From assembly GCF_947503855.1 (NCBI RefSeq), contig NZ_CANNFF010000005.1, forward strand, positions 1 through 64,000: a DNA stretch of 64,000 nt, given 5' to 3'. The position numbers and the translations under genes were made by a program. The DNA comes from an uncultured Polaribacter sp. (lineage in GTDB: Bacteria; Bacteroidota; Bacteroidia; Flavobacteriales; Flavobacteriaceae). A model generated the notes under the pieces. The model did no database searches. It was not told the DNA's origin and saw nothing but the letters and a program-made list of their open reading frames with translations. Positions 47,942-56,679 of the stretch are shown piece by piece (the stretch's first letter is position 1; each line of letters begins with the position of its first letter).

Positions 47942-48628
47942 TTATTCTTTATCATTTACTTGCCCCTCCTCTACTTCTTGTTCAATTTTTGGAGAAGAAA
48001 AATTTCCGTTTTCATCGAATAATAAATCAAAATCAGTATTAGAGAATTGATATTCTTTTTTTGTAATCCCTATTTTTCTGTAAAATACAGCAAAAATAAA
48101 TCCTACTAAAAAGCCAGATAAATGGCCTTCCCAAGACATGACATCTTTTATTGGTAATACATACCAAACCATACTACCGTATAAAAAAATTATTATTAAC
48201 GACAGCGCTACTAATCTGTAGTGTTTTCTTATAATTCCACTAAAAAACACAAAACTAAATAAAAGATATACGATGCCACTTGCACCTATATGGTAGGATT
48301 CTCTTGCGATCATCCAAGTTAATAAACCTGTTAAAAGCCCACCATAACAAAGTACTTTATAAGCAACTTGTTTATAAAAATAAAAAAGACTTGATAGCAA
48401 AACAAATAAAGGAATAGAATTGTTAAACAGATGATTCGTATCACTATGTATAAAATGAGTGAAGAAAACACCTCTTAAACCAACTAAATCTCTTGGATAC
48501 ACTCCAAATTTATTAAAATTGAAATGAAATTGTATTTCTACCCAATAAATAAACCAAATAACAAATACATAGGTACATGGAATTAAAAAAATTAGTTTAG
48601 AATTATGTAAAACTTGTTCATCACTCAT
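47942..48628 (-). CDS. rhomboid-family intramembrane serine protease
   Basis: The 228-residue protein has about six membrane segments. The catalytic Ser is in the GASG motif (HIGASGIVYLL, about residue 118) and the His in EGHLSGFLVGF (about 168). The HFIHSDTNHLFNN segment corresponds to the conserved His/Asn loop of TM2. Rhomboids cleave membrane proteins within the bilayer. The C-terminal tail (about 190-228) is acidic and cytosolic or periplasmic. Convergent with rlmB (13-nt gap). Confidence 0.88.
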   Translation of the reverse strand: MSDEQVLHNSKLIFLIPCTYVFVIWFIYWVEIQFHFNFNKFGVYPRDLVGLRGVFFTHFIHSDTNHLFNNSIPLFVLLSSLFYFYKQVAYKVLCYGGLLTGLLTWMIARESYHIGASGIVYLLFSFVFFSGIIRKHYRLVALSLIIIFLYGSMVWYVLPIKDVMSWEGHLSGFLVGFIFAVFYRKIGITKKEYQFSNTDFDLLFDENGNFSSPKIEQEVEEGQVNDKE

Positions 48629-48704
48629 AAAATAAAAATAACAAATATATTACCAAAGTAAAAAAATACTACTTCTGTCATAAAAACTTTGCTATTTTTA
48701 CCAT

Positions 48705-49976
48705 ATGAATGAACCTTTGGCAGAAAGAATTAGACCTAAAACATTAGAAGACTATATTAGTCAACAGCATTTAGTTGGTAAAAACGGTGTTTTAACAAAT
48801 TTAATTAAACAAGGAATTATTCCATCTTTAATTTTATGGGGCCCCCCAGGAATTGGTAAAACTACCCTTGCAAATATTATTGCGAATGTGTCAGAAAGAC
48901 CATTTTATACTTTAAGCGCTATTAGTTCTGGAGTTAAAGACGTTAGAGAGGTTATAGAAAAAGCGAAAAAAAGTGGTGGTTTATTTACGGCAAAAAATCC
49001 TATTTTATTTATTGATGAAATTCATCGATTTAGCAAATCTCAACAAGATTCTTTATTAGGTGCTGTAGAAAAAGGATGGGTAACTTTAATTGGAGCCACT
49101 ACAGAAAACCCTAGTTTTGAAGTAATACCTGCCCTACTCTCTCGATGTCAGGTTTATATTTTAAATTCTTTTGACAAAGAAGATTTAATTGCTCTTCTAC
49201 ATAGAGCTATGAAAGAGGATTCTTTATTAGCCTCAAAAAAAATAAAATTAAAAGAAACAGATGCCTTATTACAGGTTTCTGGTGGTGATGCTAGAAAATT
49301 ATTGAATATTTTTGAGTTGTTAGTTTCTACTGAAGATCAGATAGAAATTACAAATGAGTTGGTTTTAGCTAAAATTCAGAAAAATACAGCTAGGTATGAT
49401 AAAACTGGCGAACAGCATTATGACATTATTTCTGCTTTTATAAAATCTATAAGAGGTAGCGATCCAAATGCAGCTGTTTACTGGTTAGCTAGAATGATTG
49501 AAGGTGGTGAAGATGTAAAATTTATAGCAAGAAGAATGCTAATTTTAGCCTCTGAAGATATTGGAAATGCCAATCCGAATGCACTGATTTTAGCTAATAA
49601 TACGTTTCAAGCAGTAAGTGTTATTGGAAATCCAGAAGCTAGAATAATATTAAGCCAATGTGCAGTTTATTTAGCTAATTCTGCTAAAAGTAATGCTTCT
49701 TATGTGGCAATTGGAGAAGCACAAAACTTAATAAGAAAAACAGGCGATTTATCTGTGCCTCTGCATTTAAGAAATGCACCTACAAAATTAATGAAGGATT
49801 TAGAGTATGGTAAAAATTATCAATATTCTCATAATTACCCTAATAACTTTGTAGAACAAGAGTTTTTACCTAATGAAATTAGTGGAACCAAAATTTATGA
49901 ACCTGGTAAAAATGCTAGAGAAAATCAGTTTAGAGAAATTCTTAAAGCTAGATGGAAAAACAGATACGATTATTAG
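48705..49976 (+). CDS. rarA: replication-associated recombination protein RarA (MgsA family AAA ATPase)
   Basis: 423 residues. Walker [13 protein letters not shown] (about 46-57), Walker B FIDEIHRF (about 101-108), sensor 1 [10 protein letters not shown], Arg finger in LLSRCQ, then helical domains with GGDARKLLN and the tetramerisation part ([20 protein letters not shown]). Acts at stalled replication forks. Start [11 protein letters not shown] is family-typical. The gene end overlaps the next minus-strand gene by 4 nt. Confidence 0.95.
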   Translation: MNEPLAERIRPKTLEDYISQQHLVGKNGVLTNLIKQGIIPSLILWGPPGIGKTTLANIIANVSERPFYTLSAISSGVKDVREVIEKAKKSGGLFTAKNPILFIDEIHRFSKSQQDSLLGAVEKGWVTLIGATTENPSFEVIPALLSRCQVYILNSFDKEDLIALLHRAMKEDSLLASKKIKLKETDALLQVSGGDARKLLNIFELLVSTEDQIEITNELVLAKIQKNTARYDKTGEQHYDIISAFIKSIRGSDPNAAVYWLARMIEGGEDVKFIARRMLILASEDIGNANPNALILANNTFQAVSVIGNPEARIILSQCAVYLANSAKSNASYVAIGEAQNLIRKTGDLSVPLHLRNAPTKLMKDLEYGKNYQYSHNYPNNFVEQEFLPNEISGTKIYEPGKNARENQFREILKARWKNRYDY

Positions 49977-50743
49977 AATTTAATTTCAAATTGCTTCATT
50001 ACTAACTGATCATTCTCATAATATTCTGCTACCCATTTTGTTTCTTTTTTATACAATAAACCATTTTTATCTTTAATTACATAAACATCTTTAATGTTTG
50101 TATGTAAAATAATAAAAACAACTTCTGGCTTTAAATTAATTAATTGAAAGCCACTTTTTTTTGGTTGCGCATATAAAACAACGTCTGTAGGTTCTGGTTT
50201 CTTAACCACTTTTTTTAGTGATAAATCCTCTTGTAAAACTTCCTTTTTAATAACAGTATTAACAGGTGTATCTATCCACTTAATTTTAGTTTCTTTTATT
50301 TGTTCTTTCTTAGAAAGTGGCGTATAAGTTATATCCTCCATTAATTTATGTGCATTTCTTATCGCTTCTTGATACCCTTTTTTAAATTCCTTTTTTTTAC
50401 TTTCTCCTTCTGAGGCAAACAATACTTTACCAAAACAATCTTTTAATTCTAACTTTAGCTTTATTTTTAAAAATGAAGAAGCGTCTGTTAATGAAGCTGT
50501 TAATGCCTTACATCTATTATTTTTTAGATCTTCTGGAAAATCTTCTGAATCTAAAAGAGCCGTAAAATCGTTCTTTTTTAACAAAAACTTGGTTAAAGAG
50601 CTTGTTTGGTATTGATCTACCTCCTTTAAAAAATCGAACTTTGTAGGTACAATTATATATGTAAAATTACTTACTTTTTTTTCTTGTGCAACTGTAATTA
50701 AACTTATAAGAACAAGTATTACAAATACTATTTTATTTTTCAT
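49973..50743 (-). CDS. exported protein of unknown function
   Basis: 256 residues with a cleavable signal peptide (VFVILVLISLITVAQ). The first ~140 residues (NFTYIIVPTKFDFLKEVDQYQ, two stretches) look like a folded domain with two Cys (about 78 and 104). The middle is Lys/Glu-rich; the C-terminal ~60 residues (KSGFQLINLKPEVVF, VYVIKDKNGLLYKKETKW) form a beta-rich part. No family is recognised. Third gene of a three-gene operon; its start is 1 nt from the stop of the outer-membrane protein gene. Confidence 0.7.
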   Translation of the reverse strand: MKNKIVFVILVLISLITVAQEKKVSNFTYIIVPTKFDFLKEVDQYQTSSLTKFLLKKNDFTALLDSEDFPEDLKNNRCKALTASLTDASSFLKIKLKLELKDCFGKVLFASEGESKKKEFKKGYQEAIRNAHKLMEDITYTPLSKKEQIKETKIKWIDTPVNTVIKKEVLQEDLSLKKVVKKPEPTDVVLYAQPKKSGFQLINLKPEVVFIILHTNIKDVYVIKDKNGLLYKKETKWVAEYYENDQLVMKQFEIKF

Positions 50744-50744
50744 T

Positions 50745-52109
50745 CTAATTAATTATTAAATTAAATCCAAATTGGATAGAAAGATTATTTAAAGATGAAA
50801 TATCGGAATAATTTAGTAAATTATCTATAATTCCATAGAAATTAATCTTCCAGATTTGTGTAGAAATACCAACCCCAATGTTACTAAAAGAATAATTATC
50901 TAAAGTGTAGGTAACTTTTGTATGCAAATTATTGGTTATCATTTTCCCATAAAAACCAGTTAATGCAAATTGCTGATTTAAAGGTCTAAAAATTGAGTAT
51001 AACTGTGCTCCAAAAGCATCTGTATAAACATCTTTATAGGTATTATCATAACAATATTTACTTCTTCTTTCACCAAAACTATATTTAACTGCTGCATTAA
51101 ATTTTGCAGGTCTCCAAGAAACATAAGAATCTTGATTGTCTGTTGTAGGTAATTGTTGTTTAACAGCTGTATCTAATTCTTGCCAATAATTTCTATTAGA
51201 ATTATAATCTAAAGCTATCCCTTCAAAAGTAAAACTACCTTTTGAAACCGTATTTTTGATGTTTTTACTATGATTTACAAAACCAACATCTAACAAACTA
51301 CCAGATATTTGTAGTTGTTTATTAACATGATACGTAAAGCCAAAATCTAAACCAATTCCTAAATTACCTCCTAAAAAAGTGTTTTTTAAATACGTTGATG
51401 GATCATCTATATATTCATTATCACTAACCAAGCCAGATGTTTGTAGGTTTACATTTACATTGTCTAAATAATGTACATAAATATTGTTATTCCCCTCATT
51501 TGTCGTAAAGGTTCCATAGTTATTTGTGGATTGTAAGTTTAAAGCAGATGAGTAAATTTTAAATCTACCACCTAGCGTTAATTTATCACTTATTTTTTGA
51601 GTAATACCTGCATGAATTACACCTAAAAAATCTACTTTATATAATAGTTGAGAAATATCAAAACTCTTATTTAAAAATGCTCCATTACCTTCATTTGCTA
51701 ATGTAAAAACGTCTTTTGGATAATAGCCAATGGCATCTATTTCTTGATAAAAACCAAAACTAAAATATGTTTTGTCATTGTACCTAAAACCTGCATTTAA
51801 AATTTCTATTTGTGTATTCAGTTTTAAATAATCACTGGTTTTTAAACGGTTTAAAACTGTTGCAACTTTATCATTGATAGATAAGTTATCTACCGAAAAT
51901 ATATCTGAAGGCACAAAATTTGTAGAGCCGATTTCTGTAGAAAAACCCGATAATAATGGCACACCCACATGATATTTATAATTCGTTTCAATACCAGGAT
52001 TTAACAATAGCGTTTGTGGTAAATTGTTAAAATCATATAAAACCTGCTTGTTCTGAGCATTTACTGAAAGTGAAAGCAGTAAAATAATAATTAGAAAAAT
52101 TTTTTTCAC
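50745..52109 (-). CDS. outer membrane beta-barrel protein (DUF5723-like)
   Basis: 454 residues with a signal peptide (IFLIIILLLSLSVNAQ). The chain alternates amphipathic strands throughout, for example FRYNDKTYFSFGFYQE, KLTLGGRFKIYSSALNL, GFTYHVNKQLQISGSLLDVGF and the final LSIQFGFNLIIN, as in outer-membrane barrels. The pattern recalls DUF5723/PorP-type flavobacterial proteins; the exact family is uncertain. Middle gene of a tight operon (1-nt gaps) between a lipoprotein and an exported protein, which suggests a shared envelope complex. Confidence 0.75.
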   Translation of the reverse strand: MKKIFLIIILLLSLSVNAQNKQVLYDFNNLPQTLLLNPGIETNYKYHVGVPLLSGFSTEIGSTNFVPSDIFSVDNLSINDKVATVLNRLKTSDYLKLNTQIEILNAGFRYNDKTYFSFGFYQEIDAIGYYPKDVFTLANEGNGAFLNKSFDISQLLYKVDFLGVIHAGITQKISDKLTLGGRFKIYSSALNLQSTNNYGTFTTNEGNNNIYVHYLDNVNVNLQTSGLVSDNEYIDDPSTYLKNTFLGGNLGIGLDFGFTYHVNKQLQISGSLLDVGFVNHSKNIKNTVSKGSFTFEGIALDYNSNRNYWQELDTAVKQQLPTTDNQDSYVSWRPAKFNAAVKYSFGERRSKYCYDNTYKDVYTDAFGAQLYSIFRPLNQQFALTGFYGKMITNNLHTKVTYTLDNYSFSNIGVGISTQIWKINFYGIIDNLLNYSDISSLNNLSIQFGFNLIIN

Positions 52110-52110
52110 A

Positions 52111-52659
52111 CTATAAAGAGGTTTCTAAATATACTTTTGCTGCAGACTTAAACTCAAAAGTTCCTAAATCTGAGGCTGTAATTGGAGTTGTAGTATCGTC
52201 TAAACTAATTTTCAATTCTATTCTAGTAAAGTTTTTAACAATTTGATTTATCAAAACATCTATACTTTCAATTTGATTAAAATCTGTATCATTAGCAGCA
52301 ATTTTAAAGTCGTTTAATTTATAGATCAAATTGTTATTATCATTTAATAAAGAAATTTCTATTGTAAAATCTCTATTAAACTGGTTGTTAACTTCAACCA
52401 TAAAATCTAATTTGATTAAATTATTTTTAATAAAAGTATTTTCAAAAATTCTAAAATCAGACTGTTCTGTAATTTCTGTTACATTAGGTGTCCCTGCATT
52501 AGGTATAAAATTATTTGAATCTAAAGTAAAATAGGTTATGGATGAAATAAACTCAGGATTGTTTGTATAATCATCTAATTGATTAAAATCTAAGTTTTTA
52601 GAACAAGAAATAGATAAAAAAATGCAACATAATATGCATATATTTCTAAGGGACTTCAT
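52111..52659 (-). CDS. putative lipoprotein, first gene of the envelope operon
   Basis: 182 residues. Lipobox FLSISCSKN with Cys19. The remainder is acidic and Asn-rich with beta-strand periodicity (FTIEISLLNDNNNLIYKLNDF, FTRIELKISLDD), and the last residues (AKVYLETSL) are strand-like. No family is recognised. It is separated by one nucleotide from the barrel gene downstream, so the three products are probably made together. Confidence 0.7.
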   Translation of the reverse strand: MKSLRNICILCCIFLSISCSKNLDFNQLDDYTNNPEFISSITYFTLDSNNFIPNAGTPNVTEITEQSDFRIFENTFIKNNLIKLDFMVEVNNQFNRDFTIEISLLNDNNNLIYKLNDFKIAANDTDFNQIESIDVLINQIVKNFTRIELKISLDDTTTPITASDLGTFEFKSAAKVYLETSL

Positions 52660-52695
52660 AAAAGGATATTTGTTAGATTTTAAACGTAATTATGG

Positions 52696-53379
52696 CTAAA
52701 GATATTGTTTAATTTCTAACAGGCTTTTAACTGAGGTAATATTTTTATCTGTAGGGGTTAAATCGTCAAAAACACAGTGTATTGCTTTTAAACCAACATT
52801 TAAGGCACCTTGTATATCTGCTTCTAAACTATCGCCAATCATTAAAGAGTTATTAGCGGTTGCTTTTGCAGTGTCTAAAGCATGTAAAAAGACTTTAGGA
52901 TTTGGTTTTTTTACACCCACAGACTCTGATGTAATTATTTGATTAAAGTAATGATGAATATTAGAAGTCATCATTTTTTTACTTTGTATTTCTTGAAAAC
53001 CATTGGTTATTATATGTAATGTGTATTTTTCTTTTAAATAATCTAATAGTTCAAAAGTACCTTCAAAAAGATGATTAAAAGTAGATAAATTATCTATATA
53101 ATCAATGGCAATCTTATCAATTAAAGCATCCGAGACCTTATAATTTACAGCATCAAAAGTGTTTTTTAGTCTAGCATATCTTAGTTCTTCTTTAGTCACT
53201 TTTTCTTCTCTGTATAATTTCCAAAATTTTAAATTTAAGGGTTTATAAACCTCTAAAAAATCTTCTATTTTTAAATGAATTTTATTTTTGCTAAATATTT
53301 TTTGGAAAGTTAATTCAGAATTTTTTTCGAAATCCCACAAAGTATGATCTAAATCAAAGAATACATGTTCTATTTTCAT
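52696..53379 (-). CDS. yjjG: YjjG-family noncanonical pyrimidine nucleotidase (HAD)
   Basis: 227-residue HAD hydrolase. Motif I DLDHTLWDF (residues 9-17; Asp nucleophile), motif II in HIITNGFQ (Thr/Asn, about 117-124), motif III Lys in VGVKKPNPKVF, motif IV MIGDSLEADIQGA (about 176-188). The DHTLWDF sequence and length match the YjjG subfamily, which dephosphorylates damaged or non-canonical pyrimidine nucleotides. Start of its own minus-strand unit, 36 nt before the lipoprotein gene, so it may share transcription with that operon. Confidence 0.88.
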   Translation of the reverse strand: MKIEHVFFDLDHTLWDFEKNSELTFQKIFSKNKIHLKIEDFLEVYKPLNLKFWKLYREEKVTKEELRYARLKNTFDAVNYKVSDALIDKIAIDYIDNLSTFNHLFEGTFELLDYLKEKYTLHIITNGFQEIQSKKMMTSNIHHYFNQIITSESVGVKKPNPKVFLHALDTAKATANNSLMIGDSLEADIQGALNVGLKAIHCVFDDLTPTDKNITSVKSLLEIKQYL

Positions 53380-53425
53380 TTGATAAAAGTAAAAATTATA
53401 AACAATAAATAGTAGATTAAGTTGT

Positions 53426-53433
53426 TATATTTG
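53426..53433 (+). promoter_or_regulatory. -7 box upstream of the glycosyltransferase gene
   Basis: TATATTTG matches TAnnTTTG. The predicted transcript start near 53440 is about 12 nt before the TTG start at 53452, in agreement with that start. The -33 element is not seen. Confidence 0.4.
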
Positions 53434-53451
53434 TGATAAATATTTTTTAGG

Positions 53452-54588
53452 TTGAACCAAAAAAAACTTCATGTTTTGTTTATATGTGGTTGGTACCCTT
53501 CTAGGGTTTTACCAACAAATGGAGATTTTATAGAAAGACATGCACAAGCAGTTGCTAAGCAGCATAAAGTATCTGTAATACATTTAATTACTGATAAAAA
53601 TTGTACTAAAAAAATAGAAATTATTACCAAAGAAGATCAAAATCTTACTACACATATTGGATATATTCTTCCAAAAAAAAACAGAATTACTAAACTAAAA
53701 TCTTTTTGGAAAGCATATCAAAAAATATTAAAAAAAATTGGTGCTTTTGATGTAATTCATTTAAATGAAATACATCCTTTTGGACTTTTAGCTAAACATA
53801 CATCAAAAAAAAATAAGATACCTTACATAATTACAGAACATCATACAGCCTATTTGCAAAGCACAAACAACAATCTAAGTTATTCTAAAAAAATGATTGC
53901 TAAAAATGTGGTAAAACATGCTGCATTTTTTTGCCCTGTAAGTACTTATTTAGCTACTCATTTAAAAAAGGCTGGTTTTACAGGCAATTACAAAATTGTA
54001 CCCAATGTTGTAGATACTGGTTTATTTGTTCCCAAGAAAAAAGTAAAAGATTCACTAAAAATAGTACATGTTTCTAGTTTAAAAGACTCCCATAAAAACA
54101 TTAAAGGTATGTTACGTGTGGCAAAACTTTTAGAGGAAAAATTAGCGTATTTTGAATGGCATTTTATTGGTGGTACTGGAAATGAATATCAAGAGTTTAT
54201 AACTAGTTTGAATATTAAAAAAGCTAAAATTCATTTTACAAAACATGTTACTCAAAAACAATTGGTAAACTATTTACAAGAAGCTACTTTATGCGTTTCT
54301 TTTAGCAATTACGAAACTTTTGGTATTGTTATACCAGAAGCAATTGCTTGTGGCACACCTGTTATTGCAACCAATACTGGTATTGCAACTTATTTAAAAA
54401 ACGAGCAATTTTGTAAGGTTATCCCAATTAAAAATGAAGCTTTTTTATTAGAAGAAATTTTAAATTATAAAACTACTTTTGATAAATTAGACCCAGATAA
54501 AATGCATAGTTTTGTAGCACAACAATTTAGTAAAGAGGTAATTTCCAATAAATTTTCGCAACTTTACTACAAATCTCTAAATATTTAG
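53452..54588 (+). CDS. glycosyltransferase family 4-type
   Basis: 378 residues, GT-B fold. N-terminal acceptor domain with FICGWYPSRVLPTNGDFIERHA (conserved pieces) and a mid His (IITEHHTAYL). The C-terminal donor domain (about 190-370) has the GT4 EX7E signature in ETFGIVIPEAIACGTPVIATN, with VHVSSLKDSHKNIKGML before it. It transfers a nucleotide-sugar-derived residue in surface glycan synthesis. Start codon TTG at 53452 gives MNQKKLHVLFI. The flippase gene follows after one nucleotide, so both are in one operon. Confidence 0.88.
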   Translation: MNQKKLHVLFICGWYPSRVLPTNGDFIERHAQAVAKQHKVSVIHLITDKNCTKKIEIITKEDQNLTTHIGYILPKKNRITKLKSFWKAYQKILKKIGAFDVIHLNEIHPFGLLAKHTSKKNKIPYIITEHHTAYLQSTNNNLSYSKKMIAKNVVKHAAFFCPVSTYLATHLKKAGFTGNYKIVPNVVDTGLFVPKKKVKDSLKIVHVSSLKDSHKNIKGMLRVAKLLEEKLAYFEWHFIGGTGNEYQEFITSLNIKKAKIHFTKHVTQKQLVNYLQEATLCVSFSNYETFGIVIPEAIACGTPVIATNTGIATYLKNEQFCKVIPIKNEAFLLEEILNYKTTFDKLDPDKMHSFVAQQFSKEVISNKFSQLYYKSLNI

Positions 54589-54589
54589 T

Positions 54590-55843
54590 TTGAATTTAAT
54601 TGTTTCTTACATTTCAAATTTTTTAGAAAGAAAAGGAAGCTATGTTTTTTTAGCCACCATTTTTGCACGTATTTTTTCTTTTTTAGCAGCTTGGTTTGCT
54701 TTAAAATTAATACCAAATAAAGAATTAGGGGTTGTACTTTTTGCTTATAACATTATAGTATTTATTATACCCATAAGCGGTTTAGGCTTGCACCAAAGTT
54801 TTATAAGATATGGTGCCTTACTTAAAACAAAAACAGAACAAAATAGCTTGTTTTTGTATGTTTTTAAAAAAGGGGTTTGGGTTTCTTTATTATTAATTGC
54901 TTGTATTAGTATTCTTTCTTTTTTTATTGATTTTAAGTTTGAAAATACACGAACTTATTTAATTGTATTATCTTTTATAATCATTCCTTCATTTCTATTA
55001 GAAATTATAAAAGCACAATTAAGGTTAAATCACAACAACAAAAGATTTGCTTTTACAGAAATAGTACAAAGTGTTTTGCTGCTGGTTTCTGTACTACTTT
55101 TAAGTTACTTTTTTAAAGAACTTGGGTATGCTATTGCATTGCTTGTAGCCCCTACTCTAACTGCTATTTTATTTATAAAAAAAATAGAAATCAATTTTAC
55201 ATTAAAAAATAAACTTACCATAACAAATACTTCTTTTTGGAAATATGGCTTTTTTGCAAGCCTTTCTAATGTAGTTACACAATTACTTTTTGTTATAGAT
55301 ATTTTATTAATTGGTTACTTATTAGCTAACACAGAAATGGTAACCAATTATAGATATATTTCTTTAATTCCTTTTAGTTTACTGTTTTTACCTCGTGTTT
55401 TTATGGCGGCAGACTTTGTTGCTTTTACAGAAAAAATATATGATAAAACTTATATTAAAAATTATATAAAAAGTTACATGCTTTTGTTTTTGGTGATTAG
55501 CATTGTTTTAGTAATAACAAGCTATTTTTTTGGTGATTTTATTTTAACACTTTTAGACCAAAACTTTACAAAGTACACACAGACATTTTTTATTTTAATG
55601 CTGGGTGTTTGCGGAATTTTTATTTTTAGAGGTTTGTTTGGCAACCTTTTATCTTCTATTGGTAATGCACGTATAAACTATTACATAGCAAGTATTGCTT
55701 TAATTTTAAACATAATTAGCAACTATTATTTAATTCCTAAATATGGTATTCAAGGAGCTGCTATAACTTCTGCAGTATTAATGTGGTTTACGGGTATTGT
55801 GTCTGCAATTGCATTTAAAATGCTTTATAAAAAGTTCTATTAA
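54590..55843 (+). CDS. oligosaccharide flippase (Wzx-like, MATE/MVF superfamily)
   Basis: 417 residues with about 12-14 hydrophobic segments (for example FIIPSFLLEIIKAQ, VLLLVSVLLLSYFF, FFILMLGVCGIFIFRG, IALILNIISNYYLIPKYG). The YYLIPKYGIQGAAIT motif is typical of polysaccharide-synthesis flippases, which turn lipid-linked glycans over in the inner membrane. Start: TTG at 54590, one nucleotide after the TAG of the glycosyltransferase. Its last 29 nt overlap the convergent FemAB-like gene. Confidence 0.85.
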   Translation: MNLIVSYISNFLERKGSYVFLATIFARIFSFLAAWFALKLIPNKELGVVLFAYNIIVFIIPISGLGLHQSFIRYGALLKTKTEQNSLFLYVFKKGVWVSLLLIACISILSFFIDFKFENTRTYLIVLSFIIIPSFLLEIIKAQLRLNHNNKRFAFTEIVQSVLLLVSVLLLSYFFKELGYAIALLVAPTLTAILFIKKIEINFTLKNKLTITNTSFWKYGFFASLSNVVTQLLFVIDILLIGYLLANTEMVTNYRYISLIPFSLLFLPRVFMAADFVAFTEKIYDKTYIKNYIKSYMLLFLVISIVLVITSYFFGDFILTLLDQNFTKYTQTFFILMLGVCGIFIFRGLFGNLLSSIGNARINYYIASIALILNIISNYYLIPKYGIQGAAITSAVLMWFTGIVSAIAFKMLYKKFY

Positions 55844-56678
55844 AAACGGTATAGTGCTCTTCTTCTGCTCCAAAACTTCTATAAAACTTACCTATATTTT
55901 GGATGTTTCCACCTTCAAAATCTAAAACTTTACCAACATTTTTATTGTCTTTTAGTATAGAGGAAATTAAAAAACTAGAGGCTTGAACTTTTCTGCCTTT
56001 ATCTGTAAATACAGAAAACAAATAAATTATTCTTGACTTTGAAACTATAAAAATTGCTCCTCCTAATAAAATATCATCTTTAAAAACACCTATAATTTTT
56101 ATACAATTTTTGATTTTAGCAATTGTAATTAATTTTAACAACATATCTTCTGGTATTTGAAACTGATAATGTTTGTTATGAATCTCTAAAAGATGATTTA
56201 CAGAGGTATTATTTAACTCTAAACCTTGCTTCTCTCCTACTTTTATAGCGTGTTTTCTTCCTTTTGAAAAGTTTTTATACAGTTGCTTATAAGCATCAGG
56301 TATATTTAAAAAATAGTTTAATCTTTTTGAAGTTTTAGAAAAAATATAGTTTTCTGTGTTTAGACTTAAAGTAACTTTTAGATATTTTTTTGGAATCTTT
56401 GTTAAAAATGATGCTTGCTGATTTTTAGAGAGATTATCCAAAGAAAAAACACCTAATTGCTGACAAAAATAAGGTTGTGTAACGTATTTAAGTCCGTACT
56501 TTTTATTCCAAGGAATTGGCATAACAGCTTCATAATCATCCAAAACCAAAACATCCCAATGATTGGCAACAACATCTAAATACCAAGAAAAAGCATACAC
56601 TCTAGTTTGTATTGAGTTTTCTATACAGAAGTTGTATTTATCTAGATCTAAATCTTTTCTATGAACGTATTTTATCAT
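55815..56678 (-). CDS. FemAB/GNAT-like acyltransferase
   Basis: 287 residues. It looks like a FemAB-type or GNAT-like protein: an N-terminal part with IQTRVYAFSWYLDVV, a central FSKGRKHAIKVGEKQG basic segment (helix before the acceptor site), then HNKHYQF and a C-terminal half with GGAIFIVSKSRIIYLFSVF and LDFEGGNIQNIGKFYRSFG. Such enzymes transfer aminoacyl or acyl groups to glycans or peptidoglycan; the donor is unknown. Start chosen at ATG 56678, one nucleotide after the deacetylase stop; an ATG at 56693 would overlap that gene by 14 nt. Confidence 0.72.
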   Translation of the reverse strand: MIKYVHRKDLDLDKYNFCIENSIQTRVYAFSWYLDVVANHWDVLVLDDYEAVMPIPWNKKYGLKYVTQPYFCQQLGVFSLDNLSKNQQASFLTKIPKKYLKVTLSLNTENYIFSKTSKRLNYFLNIPDAYKQLYKNFSKGRKHAIKVGEKQGLELNNTSVNHLLEIHNKHYQFQIPEDMLLKLITIAKIKNCIKIIGVFKDDILLGGAIFIVSKSRIIYLFSVFTDKGRKVQASSFLISSILKDNKNVGKVLDFEGGNIQNIGKFYRSFGAEEEHYTVFNRTFYKAF

Positions 56679-56679
56679 C

